NCBI GenBank assembly: GCA_946479015.1
Contig: CAMLEQ010000059.1
Span: 1-12,954, forward strand
Reading direction: 5' to 3'
Length of the DNA stretch: 12,954 nt
Source: an uncultured Gemmatimonadota bacterium
GTDB lineage: Bacteria > Gemmatimonadota > Gemmatimonadetes > Gemmatimonadales > Gemmatimonadaceae
Shown here: piece after piece, positions 6,893-12,954 of the stretch
How positions within the stretch are numbered: position 1 is the first letter of the stretch
How the letters are laid out: each line of letters begins with the position of its first letter
Translations under genes and position numbers: made by a program
The notes under the pieces: generated by a model
Seen by the model: the letters and a program-made list of their open reading frames with translations, nothing else
The model's database searches: none
What the model was told of the DNA's origin: nothing

Positions 6893-9304
6893 ATGGACAC
6901 GCTCTGGCAGGACGTTCGGCAGGCGCGCCGCACCCTGGCGCGCGCTCGAGGATTCGTGCTCCTCGCCGTGCTGACGCTCGCGATCGGCATCGGCGCGGTC
7001 TCGGCGATCTACAGCGTCGTCGACGCGATTCTCGTGCGTCCCCTCCCGTTCGCCGATGCGGCGCGCCTCGTGGTGCTCGACGGCACCTACACGCCATCCC
7101 CAGCAAGCGCCCCAAAGCTGGCACTCGACGTCACCGACTGGCAGGCGATGCACGGGACCTTCGACACGGCGGCCGTCATCATGGCGGGCGCCGTGAATCT
7201 GTCGGCCGACGTGCGCGCCATGCGCATCGACGCGGCTCGGACGACCCCGAACCTTTTCCGGGTGCTGGGCGTGCAGCCGGCGCGTGGGCGCGGGTTCACG
7301 AGCGACGAGGGAGAACCCGGCCACGCCGGGACAGTGATCGTGAGCGACGGCCTCTGGCACCGGCAGTTCGGCGGAGCTCCCGACATCATCGGGCGGACGG
7401 TGACGCTCGACGAACGGCAGTTCGTGATCGTGGGCGTCATGCCCCAGGGCTTCGGCTTCCCGGGGAACACCGACGTCTGGCTCCCGCTCGTGCTCCGGTC
7501 CGAGCGGGCGGCTCCGCCTCTCTTCCTTGGACGCATGACGGTGCTCGCGCGGCTCGCTCCAGGCATCACGCTCGCGCGGGCGCGCGCGGCCGTCGATCAT
7601 GCGGAGCGTGCGTTCTCCCACGCGCACGGCACGCCGTCGAAATTCGGCGGCGTCCAGGTGCTGGATCTGCGCACGACGCTCGTGGGCAATGTGCGAGCGA
7701 AGCTTCGGATTCTCATCGGCGCCTCCGCGCTCATGCTGCTCCTCGCCTGCGCCAACGTGGCCGGCCTGCTGCTGGCCCGCGCCGAGGCACGCCAGCACGA
7801 GGTCGCTGTCCGTGCGGCGATCGGGGCGACGCCGACCCGGTTGGTGCGCCAGCTCGCCGTGGAAGGGGGGCTGCTCGCGTTGGCGGGCACCATCGGTGGG
7901 CTGCTCCTGGCGTGGGCGCTCCGCCCACTGCTGGTTTCCCTCGTTCCTGAAGGGCTTGCGGGGCTCGCCCCGATCGGCCTCAACGCACGCGTCCTCGGCT
8001 GCACGCTTGCAGCGGCGATCGTGAGCACGCTCGTGTTCTGCCTCACGCCCGCGCTGGTGCTCGCACGCGCGGACGTCCACCTCATCCTCAAGGCGAGCGG
8101 TGCGCGCGGGGCCACGCGCGTCGGCCGGCTCTGGCAACGACTCCTCGTGGGGCAGATCGGGGTGACCGTCGTGGTGCTCGTGGCCGCGGGACTCCTGCTC
8201 GAGAGCCTGTGGCGCCTCGAGCACGCGGACCCGGGCTTCGCCAGGGAGGGCGTGTTGACCGTCAACGTCGCGCTGCCGAGCGCGACCTACCCGACGAGAG
8301 CCCGGCGCGCGGCCTACTATCGTGACGTCGTGGCACGACTGGAGGGCCTGCCCGGCGTGACGGCGGCGGGGGTGGTGAATAGCCTCCCCTTGGAGCGCCG
8401 CACATGGGAATTCGCCTACACCGCCATGGGGCGCGCGCCGCTCCCCGAGGGCGCGGAGCCTCCGATGGCCGAGTACCTGGTCGCCTCCCCGGGCTACTTC
8501 TCGGCGATGCGCGTGCCCGTGGTGGCCGGCAGGGCGATCACCGGAGCGGACGTGGCGAGCCGCCGCGCCGTGATGTTGGTGGACGAAGTCTTCGCCCGCC
8601 AGTTCGGCGCGGTGCACGATGCGATCGGCCAGCGCATCCGAATGCCATGGGACAGCACCTACGAGATCGTCGGAGTGGTCCGCACGGTGCGCGACGGATC
8701 GCTCGACGGTACGAAGGAACCGGCCGGGGGGCAGTTGTATCTTCCCGCGTACGCCGACCCGGCCAGCGCCATGACGGTCGTGGTGCGGGGCCCCGTCGAG
8801 AGTCAGCGTTTCGTCGAGAACGTCGGCGTGGCCATCCGCGGCGTGGATCCGTCTGTGCCGCCGTACGCCATCCGGACGATGGAGCAGGTCGTCTCCCAGT
8901 CGATAGCGCCGATCCGCACGACGACGCTGCTCGTCGCCCTGGCCGCGGCCATCGGGCTCGCACTGGCGCTCGTTGGGGTCTTCGGCCTGATGGCCGCGAG
9001 CGTGGCGCGTCGGACGCGCGAGATCGGCATTCGAGTGGCGCTCGGCGCGAGCGGAGGAAGGATCTGCCGGCTCGTGTTCGAGGACGCACTGCTCATGGCG
9101 ATTAGCGGAACTGCGCTCGGCCTGCTCGGGGCATGGGCCGCTTCGAAGCTGATCGCGCACGTCCTGTACGCGGTGCAGAGCTCCGACCCGGTCATCTACC
9201 TCGTCGTCCCCCTCTGCGTCGCCGTCACGACCATCGTGGCCACGCTGGTGCCCGTGTACCGGGCGATGCGCGTCGATCCTACGACGGCGTTGCGAAGCGA
9301 GTAG
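6893..9304 (+). CDS. ABC transporter permease, duplicated orphan (ADOP) type with two MacB/FtsX units
   Basis: An 803-residue inner-membrane protein. It starts with the ADOP hallmark MDTLWQDVRQARRTLAR, which is why I place the start at 6893 although the frame is open back to 6656. The order is: TM1 (about 20-42), a large periplasmic MacB_PCD domain (about 45-265), three TM helices (about 271-293, 323-348, 366-390), then the second unit with TM5 (about 416-440), a second periplasmic domain (about 445-670), and TM6-8 (about 676-703, 726-752, 764-790). Each unit carries the FtsX coupling motif: EVAVRAAIGA in the first and REIGIRVALGA in the second. The protein ends in RAMRVDPTTALRSE, as the family usually does. 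No ATPase gene is adjacent, hence orphan; a partner ATPase would be encoded elsewhere. Relatives of MacB/LolCDE act in export or envelope stress; the substrate here is unknown. There is no clear Shine-Dalgarno sequence. The 235-bp upstream gap is shared with the divergent secreted-protein gene. Confidence 0.9.
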   Translation: MDTLWQDVRQARRTLARARGFVLLAVLTLAIGIGAVSAIYSVVDAILVRPLPFADAARLVVLDGTYTPSPASAPKLALDVTDWQAMHGTFDTAAVIMAGAVNLSADVRAMRIDAARTTPNLFRVLGVQPARGRGFTSDEGEPGHAGTVIVSDGLWHRQFGGAPDIIGRTVTLDERQFVIVGVMPQGFGFPGNTDVWLPLVLRSERAAPPLFLGRMTVLARLAPGITLARARAAVDHAERAFSHAHGTPSKFGGVQVLDLRTTLVGNVRAKLRILIGASALMLLLACANVAGLLLARAEARQHEVAVRAAIGATPTRLVRQLAVEGGLLALAGTIGGLLLAWALRPLLVSLVPEGLAGLAPIGLNARVLGCTLAAAIVSTLVFCLTPALVLARADVHLILKASGARGATRVGRLWQRLLVGQIGVTVVVLVAAGLLLESLWRLEHADPGFAREGVLTVNVALPSATYPTRARRAAYYRDVVARLEGLPGVTAAGVVNSLPLERRTWEFAYTAMGRAPLPEGAEPPMAEYLVASPGYFSAMRVPVVAGRAITGADVASRRAVMLVDEVFARQFGAVHDAIGQRIRMPWDSTYEIVGVVRTVRDGSLDGTKEPAGGQLYLPAYADPASAMTVVVRGPVESQRFVENVGVAIRGVDPSVPPYAIRTMEQVVSQSIAPIRTTTLLVALAAAIGLALALVGVFGLMAASVARRTREIGIRVALGASGGRICRLVFEDALLMAISGTALGLLGAWAASKLIAHVLYAVQSSDPVIYLVVPLCVAVTTIVATLVPVYRAMRVDPTTALRSE

Positions 9305-9377
9305 TTTGGGATGATCGGTGCGGTCCGGCACTCCGGGACGCTCTCGATGTGCCGCGACCTCGACCCACTCCTCCTGC

Positions 9378-9587
9378 TGGACGGGGACCCACCGGGGGCC
9401 GTTTCGGGGCTTTCCCGTGACGGGCAAGGCGGTCTCGAACCCCGGCGCCGGCTTCTTCCGGCTCGAGGGCGGCAAGATCGTCGCGGGCGTGCTCGACACG
9501 GACCGACTCGGGTTCCTCGAGCAGATCGGCGTGGTCCCTGAGGGTGTGGGCCTCGGTCCGCGCCCATCTGCCCTGTCGCGGCCGTGA
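9378..9587 (+). pseudogene. C-terminal remnant of a SnoaL-like ester cyclase
   Basis: This 69-codon stretch reads WTGTHRGPFRGFP, VTGKAV, GAGFFRLEGGKIV and DRLGFLEQIGVVP. It is the typical ending of SnoaL-like polyketide/ester cyclases (consensus WTxTGTHxGxFxGxPPTGK, then FRxxDGKIxExW and LGLLxQLGVxP). The N-terminal half of the family, including the first helices and the catalytic Asp region, is missing: upstream codons in this frame are not family-like and the permease stop lies only 73 bp before it. The frame is open from 9318, but its ATG has no ribosome site or matching sequence. The usual acidic residue after DGKI is replaced (KIVAGV). I read it as a decayed gene or a fragment left by recombination. 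Active expression is unlikely. Confidence 0.6.
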
Positions 9588-9670
9588 GCCACCGCTGCTC
9601 TCAACGGCGGGCAACCTGAGGAGACCGCAGCCGCGGCGCGGGTCTACGACCACGAGCGCTATCACTCCTG

Positions 9671-9702
9671 CACTGCCCCGCTCCAATCGGAGCGGGGCGG
9701 TG
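9671..9702. terminator. Strong 14-bp stem-loop, possible factor-independent or bidirectional terminator
   Basis: The arms CACTGCCCCGCTCC (9671-9684) and GGAGCGGGGCGGTG (9689-9702) pair over 14 positions with one G-T wobble and a 4-nt AATC loop. It lies about 60 bp beyond the stop of the GNAT gene (minus strand) and about 370 bp beyond the permease stop (plus strand), between convergent units, where a terminator is expected. There is no T-run on either strand, so classic intrinsic termination is not certain; high-GC bacteria often use such hairpins without U-tracts. A smaller CTCCG/CGGAG hairpin follows at 9733-9748. Confidence 0.55.
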
Positions 9703-9765
9703 ACCGGAAGCAGTCCGACCGGACGCCCGATTCTCCGAGTCTCCGGAGATTTCGGCTCGACTCGA

Positions 9766-10428
9766 TCAGCGCCCGCCACTCAACATCGCTTCCAGCCGTG
9801 CCTTCGCCGCCGGCCACTCGTCGTCGAGAATGCTGTAGTAGACGGTGTCCCGCCACGATCCATCGCTGCTGTACATGTGGCGCCGCAGCGTCCCCTCCTC
9901 CACCCCGCCGATCCGCCGGATCGCCGCGCGGCTCCGCTCGTTGAGCCGCCCCGCCTTGAGCTCCACCCGCACGCAGCCCCAACTCTCGAAGGCGTGGCGA
10001 AGCATGAGGTACTTCGCCTCGGTGTTCGCCCCCGTGCGCTGCCAGGGCAGGCCGACGAACGTCCAGCCGATCTCCACTCGCCGGTCGCGCGTCGAGATGT
10101 TGCCGAAGCGCGTGCTGCCGATCGCCCGGCCTGTCGCGACGTCGCGTGTCGTGAACGGGACGGCCACGCCGCGCTCCCGATCCGCCAGCGCCGGCGCCAG
10201 GTAGTCGCGGAGCGCATCGCGCGAGTGGAGCTTCGCTGCTGTCCACTGCCACAGCTCCGGCGCCCGCGCGACCTCCCACAGCTCGTCGACGTGCTCGAGC
10301 TCGAGCGGCTCGAGCCGCACCTGGCGCCCCTCGAGCGTGCACGGTCCGACGAGCATCGGGGGCGCCGCGGCGGCGGGCGTGGCGGTGTCCGCGGTGGCCG
10401 CCGGCGTCGTCGAGGTCGAACGGGTCAT
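9766..10428 (-). CDS. GNAT-family N-acetyltransferase (RimJ/RimL-like)
   Basis: A 220-residue protein that should transfer an acetyl group from acetyl-CoA to an amine; the substrate is unknown. The Acetyltransf_3 type domain covers about residues 30-205: GRQVRLEPLELEHVDELWEV at the start, TGRAIGSTRFGNIS (beta 2-3), RRVEIGWTFVGLPWQRTGAN (beta 4 and the acetyl-CoA pyrophosphate loop, Gln-Arg-Thr-Gly), and VELKAGRLNERSRAAIRRIGG (the Asn-x-x-Ser-x-x-Ala motif of the RimJ/RimL group). The first 24 residues are an Ala/Thr/Pro-rich low-complexity lead with no domain match; an in-frame Met25 (MLVGPCTLEG) is an alternative start. An AAGGA site at 10437-10441, 8 nt before the upstream ATG, favours the long form. 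The gene follows the NDH-2-like gene after 46 bp and is probably cotranscribed with it. Confidence 0.87.
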   Translation of the reverse strand: MTRSTSTTPAATADTATPAAAAPPMLVGPCTLEGRQVRLEPLELEHVDELWEVARAPELWQWTAAKLHSRDALRDYLAPALADRERGVAVPFTTRDVATGRAIGSTRFGNISTRDRRVEIGWTFVGLPWQRTGANTEAKYLMLRHAFESWGCVRVELKAGRLNERSRAAIRRIGGVEEGTLRRHMYSSDGSWRDTVYYSILDDEWPAAKARLEAMLSGGR

Positions 10429-10474
10429 CGGGTGCGTCCTTCCATGGTTGTCGTGGAGAGACTGGGGAATGCCA

Positions 10475-11857
10475 TCAGCTGGCGCGGCGCTGTGGATCCG
10501 TTCGAGCGCGAGATGCGGGCGCGTCGAAGGAGTCGCCGCGACCCTCTCGCTCGCGTTCCGACGCGAGCTCCACTTTCGTCACATCCGGTTGGAAGAATAA
10601 CGCGATCGTCCAATCCAGCGCGATGCGAAGCCGCCGATCCCAGCGGGGCATCTGGAACAGGTAGTAAGTCCGGCGCAGCCACCACGCGGCGAACCCGGTC
10701 ACCCTGAGCCCCCGCAGCTGGGCACCGGCGCGCCGGTGGCCGAACGCCGCCATCGTGCCGAGCGTGCGGTGAACGAAGGGACGCGGCGCTCGCCCCTCCT
10801 TCACCGCATGGATGTTCCAGGCCACCGCGCGCGCCTCGCGCAGCGCGTGCTGCGCGAGCGCCGGATAGGGCCGCCCATCGGGATCCGGGATCGCAGCGCA
10901 ATCTCCGATCGCCCACACGTCGGGGTGGCTGATGCTGCGCATCGTGGCATCGGTCACGACGCGCCCGCGACGGTCATGCTCGACCGGTATGCTCCTGGCG
11001 ACGGCGCTCGGGACCACCCCCGCGGCGAGGACGATCGTGTCCGCCTCGATCGCCGCCCCGTTCGACCACACCCGTCCCGGCTCGATGGCGCGCACCGCGG
11101 TCGCGGTGTGCAGCTCGACCCCGCGCGCCCGCAGCACGCGCTCGGCGTACTGGCCGAGCTCGGGTGTGGACTCCGGGAGCAGCCGGTCGCCCGCCTCGAA
11201 GAGGTGGAATCGCAGCTCCGTGCGCCGGATCCGCGGATAGTACCGCAGGATGTCGTCCGCGAAGGCCGTGAGCTCGCCGAGCAGCTCCGCGCCCACCAGC
11301 CCTCCCCCGATGACGACGAAGGAGAGAAGTCGCCGGCGACGACCGGCATCGCTCTCGACGTCCGCGCGCTCGAAACGCTCGATCAGGTGGTTCCGGAGCA
11401 GGAGCGCATCCGCCGGTGTCTTGAAAGTGAGCGCGTGCTCCGATCCGGCGATCAAGTTGGTGTTGGTCGTCGAGCCGAGCGCCACGACGAGCTGGTCGTA
11501 CGCCAGCTCGTGGACGCTCCCCTCCACCGCCACTGCCCGCACGACGCGCCGCTCCACATCCACCCGCTCGACCGTTGCCTCGACGAAGCGGGTGCGCGTG
11601 AGGCACGGACGGATCGGCTGGGCGCAGTGGCGCAGCTCGAGCACGCCGGAGCAGGCCTCGAACAGCAGCGGCGTCAGATGGACGAAGTTGTCGCGGCTGA
11701 CGAGGACGATCTCCACGTCCGGGCGTGCGCGGAAGCGCCGCTCGAGCTCCCGCGCCGCGGTGACACCGGCGATGCCGCCCCCGAGCACCACCACGCGGGT
11801 GCGAGTGGGCAGCAACCGCACGCTTCTCACATCAGGTGACATTGCCTTGTCGGTCAT
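10475..11857 (-). CDS. NDH-2-like FAD-dependent NAD(P)H:quinone oxidoreductase
   Basis: A 460-residue two-dinucleotide-fold flavoprotein. The FAD-binding motif is GGGIAG (26-31) after a beta strand, the NAD(P)H-binding motif is GGGLVGAE (184-191), and the second FAD motif is DVWAIGDCAAIPD around Asp319. YDQLVVALGSTTN (120-132) is also typical. After about residue 380 there is the membrane-associating end of type II NADH dehydrogenases: FAAWWLRRTYYLFQMPRW, then LRIALDWTIALFFQPDVTKV, with amphipathic and hydrophobic stretches. Such enzymes oxidise NADH and reduce quinone at the inner membrane without pumping protons. A charged tail of about 30 residues extends past the usual end. I chose the ATG at 11857 because GGGAG at 11864-11868 lies 6 nt before it; ATGs at 11863 and 11878 would lack proper spacing. 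A sulfide:quinone or other pyridine-nucleotide reductase is less likely, because the paired redox cysteines are absent. Confidence 0.87.
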   Translation of the reverse strand: MTDKAMSPDVRSVRLLPTRTRVVVLGGGIAGVTAARELERRFRARPDVEIVLVSRDNFVHLTPLLFEACSGVLELRHCAQPIRPCLTRTRFVEATVERVDVERRVVRAVAVEGSVHELAYDQLVVALGSTTNTNLIAGSEHALTFKTPADALLLRNHLIERFERADVESDAGRRRRLLSFVVIGGGLVGAELLGELTAFADDILRYYPRIRRTELRFHLFEAGDRLLPESTPELGQYAERVLRARGVELHTATAVRAIEPGRVWSNGAAIEADTIVLAAGVVPSAVARSIPVEHDRRGRVVTDATMRSISHPDVWAIGDCAAIPDPDGRPYPALAQHALREARAVAWNIHAVKEGRAPRPFVHRTLGTMAAFGHRRAGAQLRGLRVTGFAAWWLRRTYYLFQMPRWDRRLRIALDWTIALFFQPDVTKVELASEREREGRGDSFDAPASRARTDPQRRAS

Positions 11858-12082
11858 GGTCATCTCCCGGCGGTCCACGAGTTCGAAGCTCCGGTCGCAC
11901 GCGCCCGGGTCTGGATCGGCGGGCGACGCTCGGCGCTTCAGATCAGAGAGACGGAAGACAGTTTTCGGTGTGACAGGTCGCCCTCACGGTCCGACGGCGC
12001 CAGCACGGTGACTCCGGCACGGCGGCCATCCATGACGCCGGTCGCTCCGGTCACGCGGGCGAGGGGCAGAAGCGCCGCACGC
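11858..12082. other. Intergenic region between divergent units
   Basis: I see no supportable gene here. It must contain the promoter of the minus-strand oxidoreductase, but no good -35/-10 pair stands out on that strand. A minus-strand frame ending at about 11938 has protein-like codon use near its end, but it has no ribosome site and no family resemblance, so I do not call it. Confidence 0.4.
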
Positions 12083-12111
12083 TTGACGTGTTTGACTGGT
12101 AAGCGTACACT
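12083..12111 (+). promoter_or_regulatory. Sigma-70 type promoter for the DinB-like/ArsR/SRPBCC unit
   Basis: TTGACG (12083-12088) and TACACT (12106-12111) are separated by exactly 17 bp, each close to the consensus -35 and -10 boxes. The first gene starts 50 bp downstream. A local A/T-rich patch around it contrasts with the GC-rich surroundings. A second TTGACT at 12092-12097 has poor spacing to any -10. Confidence 0.65.
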
Positions 12112-12120
12112 TACGGTAAG
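12099..12120. promoter_or_regulatory. Palindromic operator candidate covering the -10 box
   Basis: GTAAGCGTACACTTAC (12099-12114) is an imperfect palindrome: 14 of 16 positions are symmetric about a central GTAC. A third half-site GTAAG follows at 12116-12120, one base after CTTAC. The element covers the -10 box, so a bound protein would block RNA polymerase. Size and symmetry fit a dimeric winged-helix or TetR-type repressor. The ArsR regulator encoded downstream is the obvious candidate for autoregulation; this is inferred from position only. Confidence 0.5.
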
Positions 12121-12161
12121 TCTTTGCTGACCTCTTCGCCGCCGCTGCCGGGAGAGCCGCC

Positions 12162-12383
12162 ATGCCCACGACCACGTCCAGTCGCGTCGCACCCCTCGCC
12201 ACGATCTTCGCCCTCAACGACTCGTTCGTGCACGCGGCGCTGGGGCGGCCGGGGACTGCCGGCCTGCCCTTCGCCAACACCCTCGCGGACGAGCTGGCGT
12301 TCTTCGCGATGCACGACTCGTATCACGTCGGACAGATGGCGTACATTCGGAAGGGGCTCGGACAGCCCGGCCTCGCGGGGTGA
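12162..12383 (+). CDS. Internally shortened DinB-like protein
   Basis: A 73-residue ORF. Residues 1-27 (PLATIFALNDSFVHAAL) look like the first helix of a DinB/YfiT-type four-helix bundle. Residues about 41-73 (LADELAFFAMHDSYHVGQ, MAYIRKGLGQPGLAG) look like its last helix and C-terminus, with the HxxxH and YHxGQ motif. Family members usually have about 150-170 residues; the middle two helices and the first metal-ligand histidine are missing, so the protein joins the two ends in frame. It may not bind metal or fold as its relatives do. Two of the three family metal-ligand histidines remain (HDSYH). The frame is intact, the ribosome site GGGAG at 12150-12154 lies 7 nt before the ATG, and a good promoter precedes it, so it is probably expressed or only recently shortened. 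DinB-like proteins include thiol-dependent transferases; no function can be assigned here. Confidence 0.6.
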   Translation: MPTTTSSRVAPLATIFALNDSFVHAALGRPGTAGLPFANTLADELAFFAMHDSYHVGQMAYIRKGLGQPGLAG

Positions 12384-12488
12384 CCGCGTCGCGACGGAGC
12401 GCCTGGCCGCCGGCGCCCGTGACGAGATCGCCCGGCGAGGCGCCAGACACCGTACGCGAACGCAGCACGCAGGAGAGTGGAGCGCACA

Positions 12489-12812
12489 ATGTCCCACGCC
12501 GATCAGGTGCTCGACGCCCTCGGGGATCCGACACGCCGCACCATCCTGAGGCGGCTGCGCGGCCGCGCCCGCTCCGTCCGCGAGATCGCGGATGGGATGA
12601 GCGTGAGCCGGCCGGCGGTGTCGCAGCATCTCAAGGTGCTCAAGGGCGCGCGACTGGTGACGGACCGCGCCGAGGGGGCGCGCCGCCTCTACGCGATCGA
12701 CGCGAGGGGGATCGAGGCGTTGCGCGCTTGGCTGGACGGATTCTGGGATGACGCGCTCGGCGCCTTCAAGGACGCGGCGGAGCGCGAGGCAACCATGGGG
12801 AGAAAGCGATGA
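12489..12812 (+). CDS. ArsR/SmtB-family winged-helix transcriptional regulator
   Basis: A 107-residue repressor-type protein. The family opening DQVLDALGDPTRRTILRRLR (residues about 5-24) is followed by the helix-turn-helix SVREIADGMSVSRPAVSQHLKVLKGARLV, and a wing with RAEGARRLYAID. No ELCVCDL-type cysteine metal site is present, so it belongs to the non-metal group that is often encoded next to SRPBCC proteins. I chose the ATG at 12489 because GGAG at 12479-12482 lies 6 nt before it; a GTG at 12477 would sit directly on its own ribosome site. Its stop overlaps the next start by 4 bp (ATGA), so the two are translationally coupled. It follows the DinB-like ORF after 105 bp and may control the palindromic promoter at 12099. 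Confidence 0.9.
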   Translation: MSHADQVLDALGDPTRRTILRRLRGRARSVREIADGMSVSRPAVSQHLKVLKGARLVTDRAEGARRLYAIDARGIEALRAWLDGFWDDALGAFKDAAEREATMGRKR

Positions 12813-12954
12813 CCGAGCAGACGCGGACCGGCAACGACGATCCGAACAGCGTGCGCAAGGTGATGAACGTTCAGGCGCCGCTCTCGGTGGCCTGGCGCGT
12901 GTTCACCGAGCGGATGGGAACGTGGTGGCCCCTGGCGCACTACAAGATCGGCGG
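12809..12954 (+). CDS. SRPBCC/AHSA1-like domain protein, 3'-truncated by the window edge
   Basis: Only 48 residues are visible. After a polar start, VRKVMNVQAPLSVAWRVFTE, then RMGTWWPLAHYKIG match the beginning of the START-like SRPBCC fold of the AHSA1 group (first strand, then the helix with WxVF and the TWWP motif). This fold makes a deep hydrophobic ligand pocket. The ligand or substrate is unknown. The ATG overlaps the ArsR stop (ATGA). ArsR-SRPBCC pairs are common in bacteria, and the ArsR protein usually controls the pair. Confidence 0.85.
   Translation, partial: MTEQTRTGNDDPNSVRKVMNVQAPLSVAWRVFTERMGTWWPLAHYKIG

Noticed and set aside
6830..9604. A 924-codon open frame on the minus strand, opposite the permease
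   Set aside because: Its translation is full of Arg, His and Asp with no domain pattern, and it is antisense to a clear ADOP permease. Long antisense frames are expected at this GC content.
11938..12192. A minus-strand frame ending in a protein-like stretch (VTGATGVMDGRRAGVTVL)
   Set aside because: No ribosome site, no family resemblance, and it runs opposite the DinB-like start and the promoter.
12384..12488. Possible remnant of the missing DinB segment between the DinB-like stop and ArsR
   Set aside because: No frame in these 105 bp resembles the family; it contains only the ArsR ribosome site.

Overview
The window is high-GC bacterial DNA, densely packed with ordinary chromosomal genes. 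No rRNA, tRNA, CRISPR array, transposase or phage gene is visible. An 803-residue orphan permease of the duplicated MacB/FtsX (ADOP) type, an AsmA-like protein of the kind seen in Bacteroidota and Gemmatimonadota, and a conserved small secreted protein together suggest Gemmatimonadota, with Acidobacteriota as the second choice. This placement is inferred from gene content, not from a marker gene.

Layout. (1) Positions 2-4151, plus strand: the 3' part of a large AsmA-like envelope protein with a long charged, alanine-rich tail, then after 10 bp a GH9 glycoside hydrolase with a lipoprotein-like signal. (2) Positions 4162-6657, minus strand, in transcription order: a small secreted protein, an AraC regulator with an N-terminal cupin, and a class I SAM methyltransferase, with gaps of about 72 bp. 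The methyltransferase converges on the GH9 gene with 10 bp between stop codons. (3) Positions 6893-9304, plus strand: the ADOP permease, divergent from the secreted protein. (4) Positions 9305-9765: no intact gene; it holds the C-terminal remnant of a SnoaL-like ester cyclase and a strong 14-bp hairpin. (5) Positions 9766-11857, minus strand: an NDH-2-like FAD oxidoreductase followed by a GNAT acetyltransferase. (6) Positions 12083-12954, plus strand: a good sigma-70 type promoter with a palindrome over its -10 box, an internally shortened DinB-like ORF, an ArsR regulator, and the start of an SRPBCC (AHSA1-like) gene overlapping ArsR by 4 bp.

How they may work together. AsmA-like protein, GH9 lipoprotein, secreted protein and ADOP permease all belong to the envelope or the outside of the cell. 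The AraC-methyltransferase and ArsR-SRPBCC pairs look like small self-contained regulatory units. The least routine signals are two decayed or remodelled genes (ester cyclase tail, DinB with its middle missing) and the palindromic promoter in front of the DinB-ArsR-SRPBCC unit. I found no convincing evidence of a new defence, mobile or biosynthetic system.
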